DNA of 64,000 nt, taken from the NCBI RefSeq assembly GCF_000265205.3, contig NC_018000.1, forward strand, positions 4,216,001-4,280,000, read 5' to 3'. Numbering within the stretch: position 1 is the stretch's first letter; each line of letters starts with the position of its first letter. Positions 41,052 through 49,372 of the stretch are shown here, in pieces. Under the pieces are notes generated by a model, which did not search any database, was not told where the DNA came from, and saw only the letters and a list, made by a program, of their open reading frames with translations. A program made the position numbers and the translations under genes. The stretch comes from Sinorhizobium fredii USDA 257 (GTDB lineage: Bacteria; Pseudomonadota; Alphaproteobacteria; Rhizobiales; Rhizobiaceae).

Positions 41052-42545
41052 TTGGCGTCCTTACTGACCAGCTTTAAAGACGGCGCGCTGATCGCCCTGG
41101 ACAACCTCTCCGATCGCGCGGCGGGGCTCGTCAGTCCCTCCCTTCGGCTCGGCGTGACCGGCCTGTCGCGGGCGGGCAAGACCGTTTTCATCTCTTCATT
41201 GGTGCACAATCTGCTGAACGGCGGACGCCTGCCGCTTTTCGAGCCGGTCCGCTCCGGTCGGGTATCGAAGGTAAGGCTCGAGCCGCAGCCGGACGATGCG
41301 GTCCCACGCTTTCAGTACGAGGACCATATTGCCGCTCTCGTGCGCGACCGCGTCTGGCCGGATTCGACCAGGGCGATTTCGCAATTGCGCATCACCATCG
41401 ACTACGAGAGCGCAAGCGGTTGGAACCGGATGTTTTCTGCCGGGCGCCTGTCGATCGATATCGTCGACTATCCGGGTGAATGGCTGCTGGATCTGCCCCT
41501 GCTCGCCCAGGATTTCCGGCAATTCAGCGAAACCACCGTGAAAAGGGCGCGTATCGGCACGCGGGCTGCACTGTCTCGGGAATGGCTGGCGCTTGCCTCC
41601 GCGAGCGGAGCGGAGACGGCGGCCGACGAGGGGAGCGCCCGGCGCCTCGCCGAGAGCTTCACCACCTACCTCAGGGCCTGCAAGGAAGACGACCATTCGC
41701 TCTCCACCCTGCCGCCTGGCCGATTTCTGATGCCCGGCGACCTCGAGGGATCGCCCGCGCTGACCTTCTCTCCGCTTCCGAACCTGCCCGAAGGCCGGGC
41801 ACCCAAGGGCTCGCTCTGGGCGATGATGGAACGGCGATACGAAGCCTACAAGACGCATGTGGTGAGCCCCTTCTTCCGCGAGCATTTCGCCCGGCTCGAC
41901 CGCCAGATCGTCCTCGTCGATGCGCTCCAGGCAATCAATCGCGGCCCGGAGGCAATGAGGGATTTGGAGCAGGCGCTCGCAGACGTGCTCGCCTGCTTTC
42001 GACCCGGGACCAATTCCTGGCTCTCGTCTTTCCTCACGCGCCGAATCGATCGGGTGTTGATCGCCGCCACCAAGGCCGATCACCTCCATCATGAGAGCCA
42101 TGATCGGCTTGAGCGCATCGCCGCGCGCCTCGTCGGCCGTGCCGCCGATCGGATCGGTATGAGCGGCGCCGGCGTGGAAGTCATGGCTCTCGCCTCCGTC
42201 CGGGCGACGCGCGAGGCGACCGTCAATCATGACGGACATGCCCTGCCCGTTATCGTCGGCACGCCGATCGCCGGAGAGAAAATCAACGGAGAGGTTTTTG
42301 ACGGCGAAAAGAAAACAGCGATATTTCCTGGAGATTTACCGGAAGATGCTGAAGTTCTTTTCCAACATATCGGTGGCAATTCTACGTCAATTCCGGCCGA
42401 CCTGGAGCACGCAATGCCGGAGCTGAATTTCGTGCGCTTCCGCCCTCCTCATCTAGAGGAGACGCGCGGCGGATTGAAGCTCTCCGTACCGCACATCCGG
42501 CTCGACCGGGCCATGCAGTTCCTGCTTGGAGATCGACTGGCATGA
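41052..42545 (+). CDS. ycjX: YcjX family GTP-binding protein
   Basis: A 497-residue P-loop protein of the DUF463/YcjX family. Walker A is VTGLSRAGKTVFISSLVHNL, a switch-like DIVDYPGEWLLDLPLL follows, and ATKADHLH is the TKxD guanine-specificity motif. The predicted start is TTG at 41052 with GGCGGAGACA ahead. Its stop overlaps the ATG of the next gene (ATGA). YcjX/YcjF pairs are widespread envelope-stress-linked genes, but their biochemical role is not settled. Confidence 0.88.
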   Translation: MASLLTSFKDGALIALDNLSDRAAGLVSPSLRLGVTGLSRAGKTVFISSLVHNLLNGGRLPLFEPVRSGRVSKVRLEPQPDDAVPRFQYEDHIAALVRDRVWPDSTRAISQLRITIDYESASGWNRMFSAGRLSIDIVDYPGEWLLDLPLLAQDFRQFSETTVKRARIGTRAALSREWLALASASGAETAADEGSARRLAESFTTYLRACKEDDHSLSTLPPGRFLMPGDLEGSPALTFSPLPNLPEGRAPKGSLWAMMERRYEAYKTHVVSPFFREHFARLDRQIVLVDALQAINRGPEAMRDLEQALADVLACFRPGTNSWLSSFLTRRIDRVLIAATKADHLHHESHDRLERIAARLVGRAADRIGMSGAGVEVMALASVRATREATVNHDGHALPVIVGTPIAGEKINGEVFDGEKKTAIFPGDLPEDAEVLFQHIGGNSTSIPADLEHAMPELNFVRFRPPHLEETRGGLKLSVPHIRLDRAMQFLLGDRLA

Positions 42546-43621
42546 ACGACGATCCGAAGCATCGCCCCCGCAAGCCTGCCGTCTTCCCGGTGGAACCAGA
42601 AACACGTGCGGCACAGCGCACGCAACCAGCACGGCGCCCACCCGCAAGCTTCAGCGACAGGGTCATAATGACGCCCGATGCGGAGGATCCGTTCGTGGCG
42701 ACGACCGCAGCGGTCGAAGCGCTCGATCCGCCCGAGGCGCGTCCCCGCCGGCACCGCCTCTCCTTCGGCAAGGTGGCTGCCGGGGCGTTTGCCATTGTCC
42801 TTTCGCTCGCTGCGGGGCTGTGGATCGACCACCTTGTAAGGGACCTCTTCTCGCGTGCCGATTGGCTCGGCTACACGGCGATCGCCGTCGTGGCGATCGG
42901 CACCCTCGCCCTGCTGGTCGTCGTCGGCCGCGAACTCGCCGGCATGATGCAGCTGACGGCGATTCAGAAACTGAAATCGGACGTCACCGATGCAACGACG
43001 CTCGGCAACAGCAAGGCCGCGCGAGCCACGACTGCGCAATTGGTCCATCTCCTTGCCGCCAATCCCCGCACCGCCAAGAGCCGGGCGCGGCTTGCGGAGA
43101 CCGACGGCGAGATTATCGACGCGGCCCATCTTATCGAACTGACGGAGCGCGAGCTCCTTGCCCCGATTGACCGCGACGCCCGCCGAATCATCCTGGCCGC
43201 CTCGAAACGCGTCTCGATCGTCACTGCCGTCAGCCCTCGTGCCCTCGTCGATCTCGGTTACGTTCTTTACGAGTCGGCGCGGATGATCCGGGCGATGGCG
43301 GAACTCTATGGAGGACGGCCCGGCACGCTCGGCCTGCTGCGGCTGATGCGCGATGTGATCGCCCATCTGGCGGTCACCGGTTCCATCGCCGCCGGCGACA
43401 GCCTGATCCAGCAGGTCCTCGGCCACGGTCTCGCTTCCAAACTCTCCGCCCGCCTCGGCGAGGGTGTGATCAACGGCCTTATGACCGCGCGTATCGGCAT
43501 CGCGGCTATGGATCTCTGCCGGCCGATGCCGTTCCGCGCTTTGAAGCGCCCGGGCATCGGCGATTTTCTGGCCGATCTGACGCCGGGCGCCTCGAGATCG
43601 GAGGGCTCGAACGGCGCCTGA
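42542..43621 (+). CDS. ycjF: YcjF/TIGR01620 family membrane protein (DUF697)
   Basis: A 359-residue inner-membrane protein. A hydrophilic head of about 75 residues is followed by two helices (~79-97 and ~115-137: VAAGAFAIVLSLAAGLWI, AIAVVAIGTLALLVVVG). The C-terminal domain is the family one (SPRALVDLGYVLYESARMIR, YGGRPGTLGLLRLMRDVIAH). It starts inside the ycjX stop codon (ATGA at 42542-42545), so the two proteins are made together and probably form a complex. Confidence 0.88.
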   Translation: MNDDPKHRPRKPAVFPVEPETRAAQRTQPARRPPASFSDRVIMTPDAEDPFVATTAAVEALDPPEARPRRHRLSFGKVAAGAFAIVLSLAAGLWIDHLVRDLFSRADWLGYTAIAVVAIGTLALLVVVGRELAGMMQLTAIQKLKSDVTDATTLGNSKAARATTAQLVHLLAANPRTAKSRARLAETDGEIIDAAHLIELTERELLAPIDRDARRIILAASKRVSIVTAVSPRALVDLGYVLYESARMIRAMAELYGGRPGTLGLLRLMRDVIAHLAVTGSIAAGDSLIQQVLGHGLASKLSARLGEGVINGLMTARIGIAAMDLCRPMPFRALKRPGIGDFLADLTPGASRSEGSNGA

Positions 43622-43716
43622 GGTCTGCTTTCTGGAGCGGCGCGGAAACCCTCCATTAACCATTTTAGCGCAAATGTGGTTGCCAGATTTCGACGTTGAC
43701 CCATCAAGGATCGATC

Positions 43717-44268
43717 ATGTTCTCGCGCCCTTCTTTGATTGTTCGCGGCGTTGCCGCCATCGCGCTTGCAGCCACTGCCGGCACCGCGACGCCCGCGTCT
43801 TCCGGCGCGCGGGATAAGGCCTTCTTCGAGAAGGTCGCCGGCCAGTGGAAAGGCCCCGGCGAGATCGTCGCCGGTAAATACAAGGGCACCAAATTCACCT
43901 GCGATCTGACAGGTGAGCCGAGTTCAGGCAAGGACGCCGGGATAAAGCTCGACGGCTTCTGCCGCGTCGGCGTCTTCAAGCAGCCGATGTCGGCGATGAT
44001 CACCCAAAAGGGTACCAGCTACACCGGGAAATTCCTCGATGGTGCGGATGGCAAGGGCCTGGACATCGTGTCCGGCAACGTCGCCAGCGACAAGGTCGTC
44101 GTCGGAATCAACCGCAAGAAATTGAATGGTGCGATGATTGCCCGCCTGCAGGACGCGGAGACGATGAACATCACGATCTCCGTCAAGGTCGAGGAGACGA
44201 TGGTGCCCGTCATCGGCGTCAGCCTCAACAGGCAGATGGACGACATCGCCGTCGGCTCGATCAAGTAG
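43717..44268 (+). CDS. exported protein of unknown function
   Basis: A 183-residue protein with a signal peptide (MFSRPSLIVRGVAAIALAAT, cleavage near ASSGA). The mature part is small and beta-rich by appearance (FFEKVAGQWKGPGEIVAGKY ... TFCDLTG-like region with two Cys). It could be a lipocalin-like or heme-utilisation-type barrel; this is a guess from the W-K-G-P-G-E opening. AAGGA lies six bases before the ATG. Single gene after ycjXF. Confidence 0.7.
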   Translation: MFSRPSLIVRGVAAIALAATAGTATPASSGARDKAFFEKVAGQWKGPGEIVAGKYKGTKFTCDLTGEPSSGKDAGIKLDGFCRVGVFKQPMSAMITQKGTSYTGKFLDGADGKGLDIVSGNVASDKVVVGINRKKLNGAMIARLQDAETMNITISVKVEETMVPVIGVSLNRQMDDIAVGSIK

Positions 44269-44306
44269 CTGCATCGATCGGCTCCGAGCATGGGCGGACC
44301 TGGCAG

Positions 44307-44837
44307 CTACTCCAGATCGAGGAAGCCTGCGATCCTGGGAAGACACAGCTTCAGCGCTTGCCCTTCGAACGCGTAGAAGTCATGAGCGGCGGCAGGGACT
44401 GTATAGCTTTGCACAGCCTCGCCTCTTGCCCAGCAATCCGGGGGTCTGTTCGGATCATTTTCGCCGAAGACGGCCAAAGTCGGCTTCGGCATCATCGAAG
44501 AATTCACCTCGCGTAGCCTTGTCGAGGATATGCAAATCAGGCGATCAACGGTCAAGCCGTGTAGTACGCTGTGCCATAGAAGCGTGCCACCGGCGCTGTA
44601 GCCCAAGGCAACATCGGCAAATGCCGCAAGGCCCACCAGACGTTCGGATGCCCGGATAAATCCCTCGTTTTCAACAAGCTCGCGATGCAGGCGTTCGCCC
44701 GCATAGTCCACCCCAAGCAATTCGGAGACGCTTACAGTACGAACGAGCGATTGCTGCACGCCAGGCAAACGGCGCGACAGGCAATGATCGGCTGACGGCC
44801 TTCCGTGGATGTCGGTGACGATCAATAAACGCATCAC
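44307..44837 (-). CDS. small alpha/beta-hydrolase-like protein, unknown
   Basis: A 176-residue protein. A nucleophile elbow (LGYSAGGTLLW, Ser about 81), a late Asp (VFGENDPNRPP) and a final His (PAAAHDFYAFEG) are in the order of an alpha/beta hydrolase. It is far shorter than most members and lacks several strands. It resembles short acyl-thioesterase-like hypotheticals in proteobacteria. Lone gene downstream of folK on the same strand (29 bp away), so it may be part of the folate transcript. No substrate can be named. Confidence 0.55.
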   Translation of the reverse strand: MMRLLIVTDIHGRPSADHCLSRRLPGVQQSLVRTVSVSELLGVDYAGERLHRELVENEGFIRASERLVGLAAFADVALGYSAGGTLLWHSVLHGLTVDRLICISSTRLREVNSSMMPKPTLAVFGENDPNRPPDCWARGEAVQSYTVPAAAHDFYAFEGQALKLCLPRIAGFLDLE

Positions 44838-44865
44838 TGCCTTCCCGATATGGAGCGCAACGCCG

Positions 44866-45390
44866 TCAATTGTAGGCCCGCCACCAGTCGGCCTTCTCGT
44901 CGGCCACTTCGATTCCTGTCACGTCTGCGTCCGCCAGCCACTCACCGACCGTTCTGCCCGCGACTTCGAGTTCGGCCGCAAAATCGGCAAGCGGCATCAA
45001 CACGAAACCCCGCTCTGTCATGCGTGGATGAGGCAACTGCAGCTTGTCGCTGGCCAGGCTCGCTCCCTCGAAGGTCAGGAGATCAATATCGATCGTGCGC
45101 GGCCCCCAGCGCTCCTTGCGGACGCGCTTCATGACCCGCTCGATCTCGAGGCAGGTTTCAAGAAGCGCTTCTGGATCGCGCGTGGTTTCGACCGCTGCGC
45201 AGGCATTGAAGAACCAATCCTGGTCCGTCTTGCCCCAGGGCGGCGTCCGGTAGAGCCGCGAAACTGCCGCGACCCGGCAATCCGGCCGATCGTCCAGCTC
45301 CCGCAGGGCGTCCGCCATAGCACGGCGCGGATCGCCGATATTGCCACCCAGCCCCAGTGTAGCGCGCCGCCACTTCTTATCCCGCGGCAT
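44866..45390 (-). CDS. folK: 2-amino-4-hydroxy-6-hydroxymethyldihydropteridine pyrophosphokinase (HPPK)
   Basis: A 174-residue folate-pathway kinase that pyrophosphorylates hydroxymethyl-dihydropterin. It has LGLGGNIGDPRRAMADAL, the Arg-rich catalytic loop VRKERWGPRTIDIDLL with the metal-binding DxD, and LPHPRMTERGFVLMPL. The start at 45390 (MPRDKKWRRATLGLG) overlaps the end of folB by 14 bp, so it is coupled. Third of folP-folB-folK. Confidence 0.96.
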   Translation of the reverse strand: MPRDKKWRRATLGLGGNIGDPRRAMADALRELDDRPDCRVAAVSRLYRTPPWGKTDQDWFFNACAAVETTRDPEALLETCLEIERVMKRVRKERWGPRTIDIDLLTFEGASLASDKLQLPHPRMTERGFVLMPLADFAAELEVAGRTVGEWLADADVTGIEVADEKADWWRAYN

Positions 45391-45748
45391 GCTCGACCGT
45401 GACTTCCACGTAGTCCAGGACCCCTGGGACCGGAGCATTGGGCTTGCGGATGGAGACTTTCGCTCGGCGTACCTGCCGGAAACGGGCGCACAACGTCTTG
45501 GCGACTTCCAGGGCGAGCGCCTCGATCAGGTAGCGCCGGCGCCCGGTAACGATCCTTTCGATCTCGGCGAAGGCGATACCATAATGCACGGTGTCATCGA
45601 TGCAGTCTTCGGCGAGCGCCGTGCCCTGCTCCACCTCGAGTTCGGCGTCCACGAAGAAACGTTGGCCGAGGAACTCCTCCTCGTCAAGCACGCCATGGCG
45701 GGCAAAGAAGGCGCAGTTCTTCAGGGTGATCGTATAGGTCGCAGTCAT
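45377..45748 (-). CDS. folB: dihydroneopterin aldolase
   Basis: A 123-residue FolB that converts dihydroneopterin to hydroxymethyl-dihydropterin. Typical features are FFARHGVLDEEEFLGQRFFV, TVHYGIAFAEIERIV, LIEALALEVAKTL and VSIRKPNAP with the active-site Lys near residue 102. Its ATG overlaps the folP stop by four bases (45745-45748) and its end overlaps folK, so the three enzymes are made in step. Confidence 0.96.
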   Translation of the reverse strand: MTATYTITLKNCAFFARHGVLDEEEFLGQRFFVDAELEVEQGTALAEDCIDDTVHYGIAFAEIERIVTGRRRYLIEALALEVAKTLCARFRQVRRAKVSIRKPNAPVPGVLDYVEVTVEHAAG

Positions 45749-46614
45749 GGCTTCATGTCCCGTCGGCTGTTCTTTGCGATGAGCATAGCATCCGCCATCG
45801 CCAGTGCATCCCTGTTGATTGCGACATCATGCACCCGAAAAATCGCCGCTCCAGCAACCCTGAGGAGCGCAGTCGTCGCGGCGGTACCGGCGTCGCGGTC
45901 TTTCGCCTCGCGGCCGGTGACGGCGCCGATGAAGCGCTTGCGCGACGTGCCGACCAGGAACGGCAGGCCGAGCCGGTGCAGTTCCGCAAAACGCGCCATG
46001 AGTTCCAGATTTTCGTCTGCGTCCTTGGCGAAGCCATAGCCGGGATCAAGAACGATCCGGTCGCGCGCAACGCCTGCCTCGGCGGCAATCTGCAGCGATC
46101 GACTCAGAAAATGGAACTGATCCTCGACGACATCGCCGAGCTTCTGACGATCGCGCCCCGTATGCATGACGCAAAGTCCGGCGCCTGTTTCGGCAGCGAC
46201 TTGCGCGATCGCCGGCTCTCGCTGCAGACCGTGCACATCGTTGACGATATGCGCGCCGGCTTTCACCGCCAGGCGCGCCGTATCGGCGCGATAGGTGTCG
46301 ACCGAGATGATTCCATCCGTCTGGCGGGCCAATGCTTCGATGACCGGCAGAATGCGCGCCTGTTCCTCGGCGGCATCGACCGGATCCGCGTCGGGGCGGG
46401 TCGACTCCCCGCCGATGTCCAAGATCGCCGCCCCATCATCGATGGCACGCATCGCCGTGGCGACAGCAGCCGTGGCATCGGCAAAGCGGCCACCATCGGA
46501 AAAGGAATCCGGCGTCACATTGATTATCGCCATCAGGACACCGCGCGGTCCCAGTTCCAGCGTGCGCCCATGCGCCAATTGCCAATGAGATATTCGGAAG
46601 GGGTCATAGGTCAT
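45745..46614 (-). CDS. folP: dihydropteroate synthase
   Basis: A 289-residue enzyme that joins p-aminobenzoate with the pterin pyrophosphate; the target of sulfonamides. Signatures are MAIINVTPDSFSDGGRF, AAILDIGGESTRPDADPV, HIVNDVHGL, VLDPGYGFAKDADEN and FLVGTSRKRFIGAVTGRE. The start at 46614 (MTYDPFRISHW) is my choice; an ATG at 46659 extends it by 15 residues. Neither has a strong ribosome-binding site. First gene of folP-folB-folK. Confidence 0.95.
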   Translation of the reverse strand: MTYDPFRISHWQLAHGRTLELGPRGVLMAIINVTPDSFSDGGRFADATAAVATAMRAIDDGAAILDIGGESTRPDADPVDAAEEQARILPVIEALARQTDGIISVDTYRADTARLAVKAGAHIVNDVHGLQREPAIAQVAAETGAGLCVMHTGRDRQKLGDVVEDQFHFLSRSLQIAAEAGVARDRIVLDPGYGFAKDADENLELMARFAELHRLGLPFLVGTSRKRFIGAVTGREAKDRDAGTAATTALLRVAGAAIFRVHDVAINRDALAMADAMLIAKNSRRDMKP

Positions 46615-46812
46615 CTTCGGGCGGTCCGCGGCTTTAAGCAGCGCCATCCTCGTCGGCATCGTGGGAGAGCGAGCGCCTTTGAAAGCAAAGGGTTAGCACG
46701 ACTCTTTCACGCAGCTATCGATTTGTCGACTTCGGAATGGGCCGATTTTATGTTGCGCTCGCCCCGGCTATGCCCCAAGCTTGCGCCAACATCAATCCAC
46801 GAGTGCCGACCA

Positions 46813-47442
46813 ATGTTCCGAGTTCGCTATCCGCTGAGAGCCGTCCTGATCGCATTTCTCATCGGCCTTCCGCTTGGCAATGCCTCGGGCGAGACCTTGA
46901 TCAGTAAAACCGTCACCTATTTCTCGATCGGCGGACGTACGGCGGCGGAGCTCGACAAGGCCCTTGCCGCCAGCGGCCCGCTGATGAAGAACACCGGCAC
47001 GCGCCACCCCGGCGCGACACGCATCCAGTTCGGTGGCACTATAACCTATGTCAGCCGCGGCGGCCGCTGTGCGGTCGGCACGGCGCGCGTGACGCTTAGC
47101 ACGCGCATCATCTTGCCGCGCTGGAAATACCGCCGGCAGGCAGGCCGCGATCTCGCGGTCGTCTGGGATACGCTCGCAGCGGACATCAAACGCCATGAGG
47201 AGCGCCATGCCGAGATCGCACGCAATCACGCCCGTCACATGGAAAGGGCGTTTCTTGGCCTGAAGCCGGAGGCGGATTGCGACCGCATGCAGGCCCGGGT
47301 GGCCGATCTGAGTGCGGCGGAAGTCGAACGCCACGACAAGGACCAGGCGCGCTTTGACCGCACGGAAGCAGCGAACTTCGACCGCCGGATGATTCGACTG
47401 CTGCAATACCGCCTGGACTCGCTGAAGAAAACCGAACGCTAG
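46813..47442 (+). CDS. exported DUF922-family putative Zn-dependent protease
   Basis: A 209-residue protein with a signal peptide (residues 1-26, LPLGNASGE). The DUF922 core follows (KTVTYFSIGGRTAAELDKAL ... ATRIQFGGTITY). A HEERHAEIA stretch matches the HExxH zinc-binding form, with further His residues downstream (NHARHMERAF). DUF922 proteins are predicted secreted metalloproteases, largely untested. Divergent from folP. Confidence 0.82.
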   Translation: MFRVRYPLRAVLIAFLIGLPLGNASGETLISKTVTYFSIGGRTAAELDKALAASGPLMKNTGTRHPGATRIQFGGTITYVSRGGRCAVGTARVTLSTRIILPRWKYRRQAGRDLAVVWDTLAADIKRHEERHAEIARNHARHMERAFLGLKPEADCDRMQARVADLSAAEVERHDKDQARFDRTEAANFDRRMIRLLQYRLDSLKKTER

Positions 47443-47814
47443 TCTAAGGCTAAGCGACGCCGGTGCTGACCACTGGCCATTGGCCCCGTCCGTACCATTC
47501 TCCGCCAAACGCCACCGCCCCAAAGAACAGCGTGATTTCGCCCTCAGCCGCCTCGGGCAAAGGAGCGAAAACCCACAGTATTTTATTGGCGGATTCTAAC
47601 GATAGCCGGCGATAAACGACTCAGCTATATTAACACCATGAAACGAGTGGCGGAGCTAAAGTTCAACCACTCGACGGTAGGGACGTTTATTTTCGGATCG
47701 ACAGTAAAAACGTCGCATTTGGATCGTCGACTTTGTACTTAATAGGGTTCGCTTCATTGCTTGTGGGTGTTCCAGCGGCCCCCGTGACATGAAGCAAAAC
47801 AGGTTCTCCTGGCG
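47443..47814. other. gene-free stretch upstream of the small RNA candidate
   Basis: No protein-coding signal in about 370 bp. A CTATAT hexamer at 47625-47630 could be a -10 element, but I cannot place a matching -35. The downstream Rho-independent terminator at 47868-47905 implies a transcript starting somewhere in or after this stretch. Confidence 0.5.
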
Positions 47815-47905
47815 TGTCTTGGTGCAGCAGGTGCTCCCTCCCTCATCTGTATGCGATACGCCCCCCTTGCCTCGCTCGTCGCCACGACCAGCGAGGCATT
47901 TTTTT
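47815..47905 (+). ncRNA. candidate trans-acting small RNA with CU-rich anti-Shine-Dalgarno segments
   Basis: The region ends in a strong terminator yet no protein gene lies within 370 bp upstream. Its fold appears modular: AGCA-GG-TGCT hairpin (~47826-47835), single-stranded CTCCCTCCCTC, a GTAT-GCG-ATAC hairpin (47849-47859), a CCCCCC spacer, then the terminator hairpin. Unpaired CCUCC-type motifs next to short hairpins are the hallmark of alphaproteobacterial small RNAs of the MmgR/suhB and related families, which bind ribosome-binding sites with Hfq. I have not matched it to a family. The 5' end is a guess and no clear promoter is visible. Confidence 0.4.
47868..47905 (+). terminator. strong orphan Rho-independent terminator
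   Basis: TGCCTCGCT (47868-47876) pairs with AGCGAGGCA (47890-47898), with an inner GTCG-CCA-CGAC stem, followed by seven T. It is followed by the convergent ferredoxin gene, whose stop is at 47963. It probably ends the small RNA candidate. Confidence 0.9.
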
Positions 47906-47962
47906 GCGTATCCTCGATGCGTGGAGAGCAAGGACCGGGGGCGTGCCCCAGAAAGATAGGCC

Positions 47963-48283
47963 CTAGGCCTGGCGCTCCGGCACATGCACGACGAGGCCAT
48001 CCAGGGCCTCGCTCATCTTGATCTGACAGGAGAGCCGCGAGGTCGCCCGTAGGTCATAGGCAAAGTCGAGCATGTCTTCCTCCATCGCCTCCGGAGCACC
48101 GACGGCCGCCGCCCAGGCATCGTCGACATAGACATGACAGGTTGCACAGGCACAGGCACCGCCGCATTCGGCCTCGATCCCTGGCACGGAATTGCGAACC
48201 GCATTCTCCATGACCGTGGAGCCGTTCTCGACATCGAGGTCGTGGCGCGTGCCGTCAAAGGCTACGATCGTAAGTTTTGTCAT
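47963..48283 (-). CDS. [2Fe-2S] ferredoxin, adrenodoxin type
   Basis: A 106-residue electron carrier ([20 protein letters not shown]). The cluster ligands are C-x5-C-x2-C in [17 protein letters not shown] and a fourth Cys in [10 protein letters not shown], with the acidic [11 protein letters not shown] region typical of the vertebrate/FdxB class. It may serve P450 enzymes or Fe-S assembly. The start at 48283 was chosen over a 48379 extension. It lies downstream of the Hpt gene but 190 bp away. Confidence 0.92.
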   Translation of the reverse strand: MTKLTIVAFDGTRHDLDVENGSTVMENAVRNSVPGIEAECGGACACATCHVYVDDAWAAAVGAPEAMEEDMLDFAYDLRATSRLSCQIKMSEALDGLVVHVPERQA

Positions 48284-48477
48284 TTCTCTTTCCGGAATGA
48301 ATGGATGGGATCCGCCCGCGAGCGCCGACCGCCGCGGCAGACACCGCCGGCCTGAATTCAGGGCAGTTTCTTCCAACAAATCGGCTGGTCAGTCAACACG
48401 AGGCCGTGCCGGGCCGCGGGATGTCCGCGCAAAAAGACCATGACCGGGCATTCAACGACGCCCGGCCGGACCCGGGA

Positions 48478-48846
48478 TCAGCGGCAAAGCTTGAGGATGA
48501 AGAGCTCGGCTTCGAGTACGGCTGCGCCCAGTGCCGCGCGCAGGGTCCAGTCGGTCGGCCGCTGCTCTATGGCGGCGGCGGCTTCAGCGACACGAGTGGC
48601 TCCGATCGCGAGAGCTGCCCCCTTCAGCCGATGCGCCGATTGACCGAACCCGCCTGCATCCGCGTCGTTGAGTTCAGCCATTGTTTGACGTGCCTGGCGC
48701 GCAAACAGTTGAAGCACCTCGATTTCGAGGCCCTTGTCCCCCATCGTTTGCATGGAGAGCTGGACAAAATCGATAGGCTGTCTCCCGGCAGGAGATGAGT
48801 TTGCCGGGTTATCTGGCGAGTCGAAGGTTATTTTGAGCGCCGTCAT
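48478..48846 (-). CDS. orphan Hpt-domain protein
   Basis: A 122-residue protein made of one histidine phosphotransfer domain. The phosphorylatable His is in QSAHRLKGAALAIGATRV (HxxKG pattern). The preceding helix holds VLQLFARQARQTMAEL. It has no kinase or receiver attached and no kinase next to it, so it is a stand-alone phosphorelay element. It lies divergent from the growth-pole-ring gene across a 526-bp region. Confidence 0.85.
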   Translation of the reverse strand: MTALKITFDSPDNPANSSPAGRQPIDFVQLSMQTMGDKGLEIEVLQLFARQARQTMAELNDADAGGFGQSAHRLKGAALAIGATRVAEAAAAIEQRPTDWTLRAALGAAVLEAELFILKLCR

Positions 48847-49372
48847 GAGCCGATTTCCTTAATTGACGATACATCGGGTCCTGATCGACAATGCATCGGG
48901 CAACCGCACCATTTTCAGACATGATCATCCGGCGCGTGCGCTGCCATCGGCTTAAGAGCCATGGCGATGGAGGGGGGAATCTGAGGACATGGTTAACGAT
49001 TGCTAAACAGGCTGATTCTCTTGGTTTTTCGGAGCGCGGCATCGTTGCCTCGTTAACAATTCATTAGGATTCTAGCGAATGCGGATTGCACTTAATTGTA
49101 AGAACCGGGCTAATGTGTCACTACGATACGATTAGGAACGGGCCTGCATATGAAAATGGCAACTGTTCTGGTGGATAAGCTGCGCGCCCGGTGTCCTGGG
49201 ACGAGAGCTACGGCTATTCCATCGAGGCGATGCAATGGTGACCAATAGTAGTATTTGCGTAGATGTCTTGCGCGGAGCTTATGGGTCACCGCCCTGGTGA
49301 GGGAGTCTTGTGGCCTGGTATCGGCGCCAATGAGACGGCCATGAGCGGGCAATAGTAGTGAGGCGTATCCCT
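48847..49372. other. 526-bp divergent regulatory region between hpt and the growth-pole-ring gene
   Basis: No protein gene is supported. Two close matches to the CtrA half-site pattern TTAA-N7-TTAA are present: TTAA-CGATTGC-TAAA (48993-49007) and TTAA-CAATTCA-TTAG (49053-49067), each with one mismatch and 60 bp apart. A small ATG frame at about 49150 (32 codons) has no ribosome-binding site. Confidence 0.45.

Noticed and set aside
49147..49245. 32-codon frame before the pole-ring gene
   Set aside because: No ribosome-binding site and unremarkable sequence; stops shortly after.
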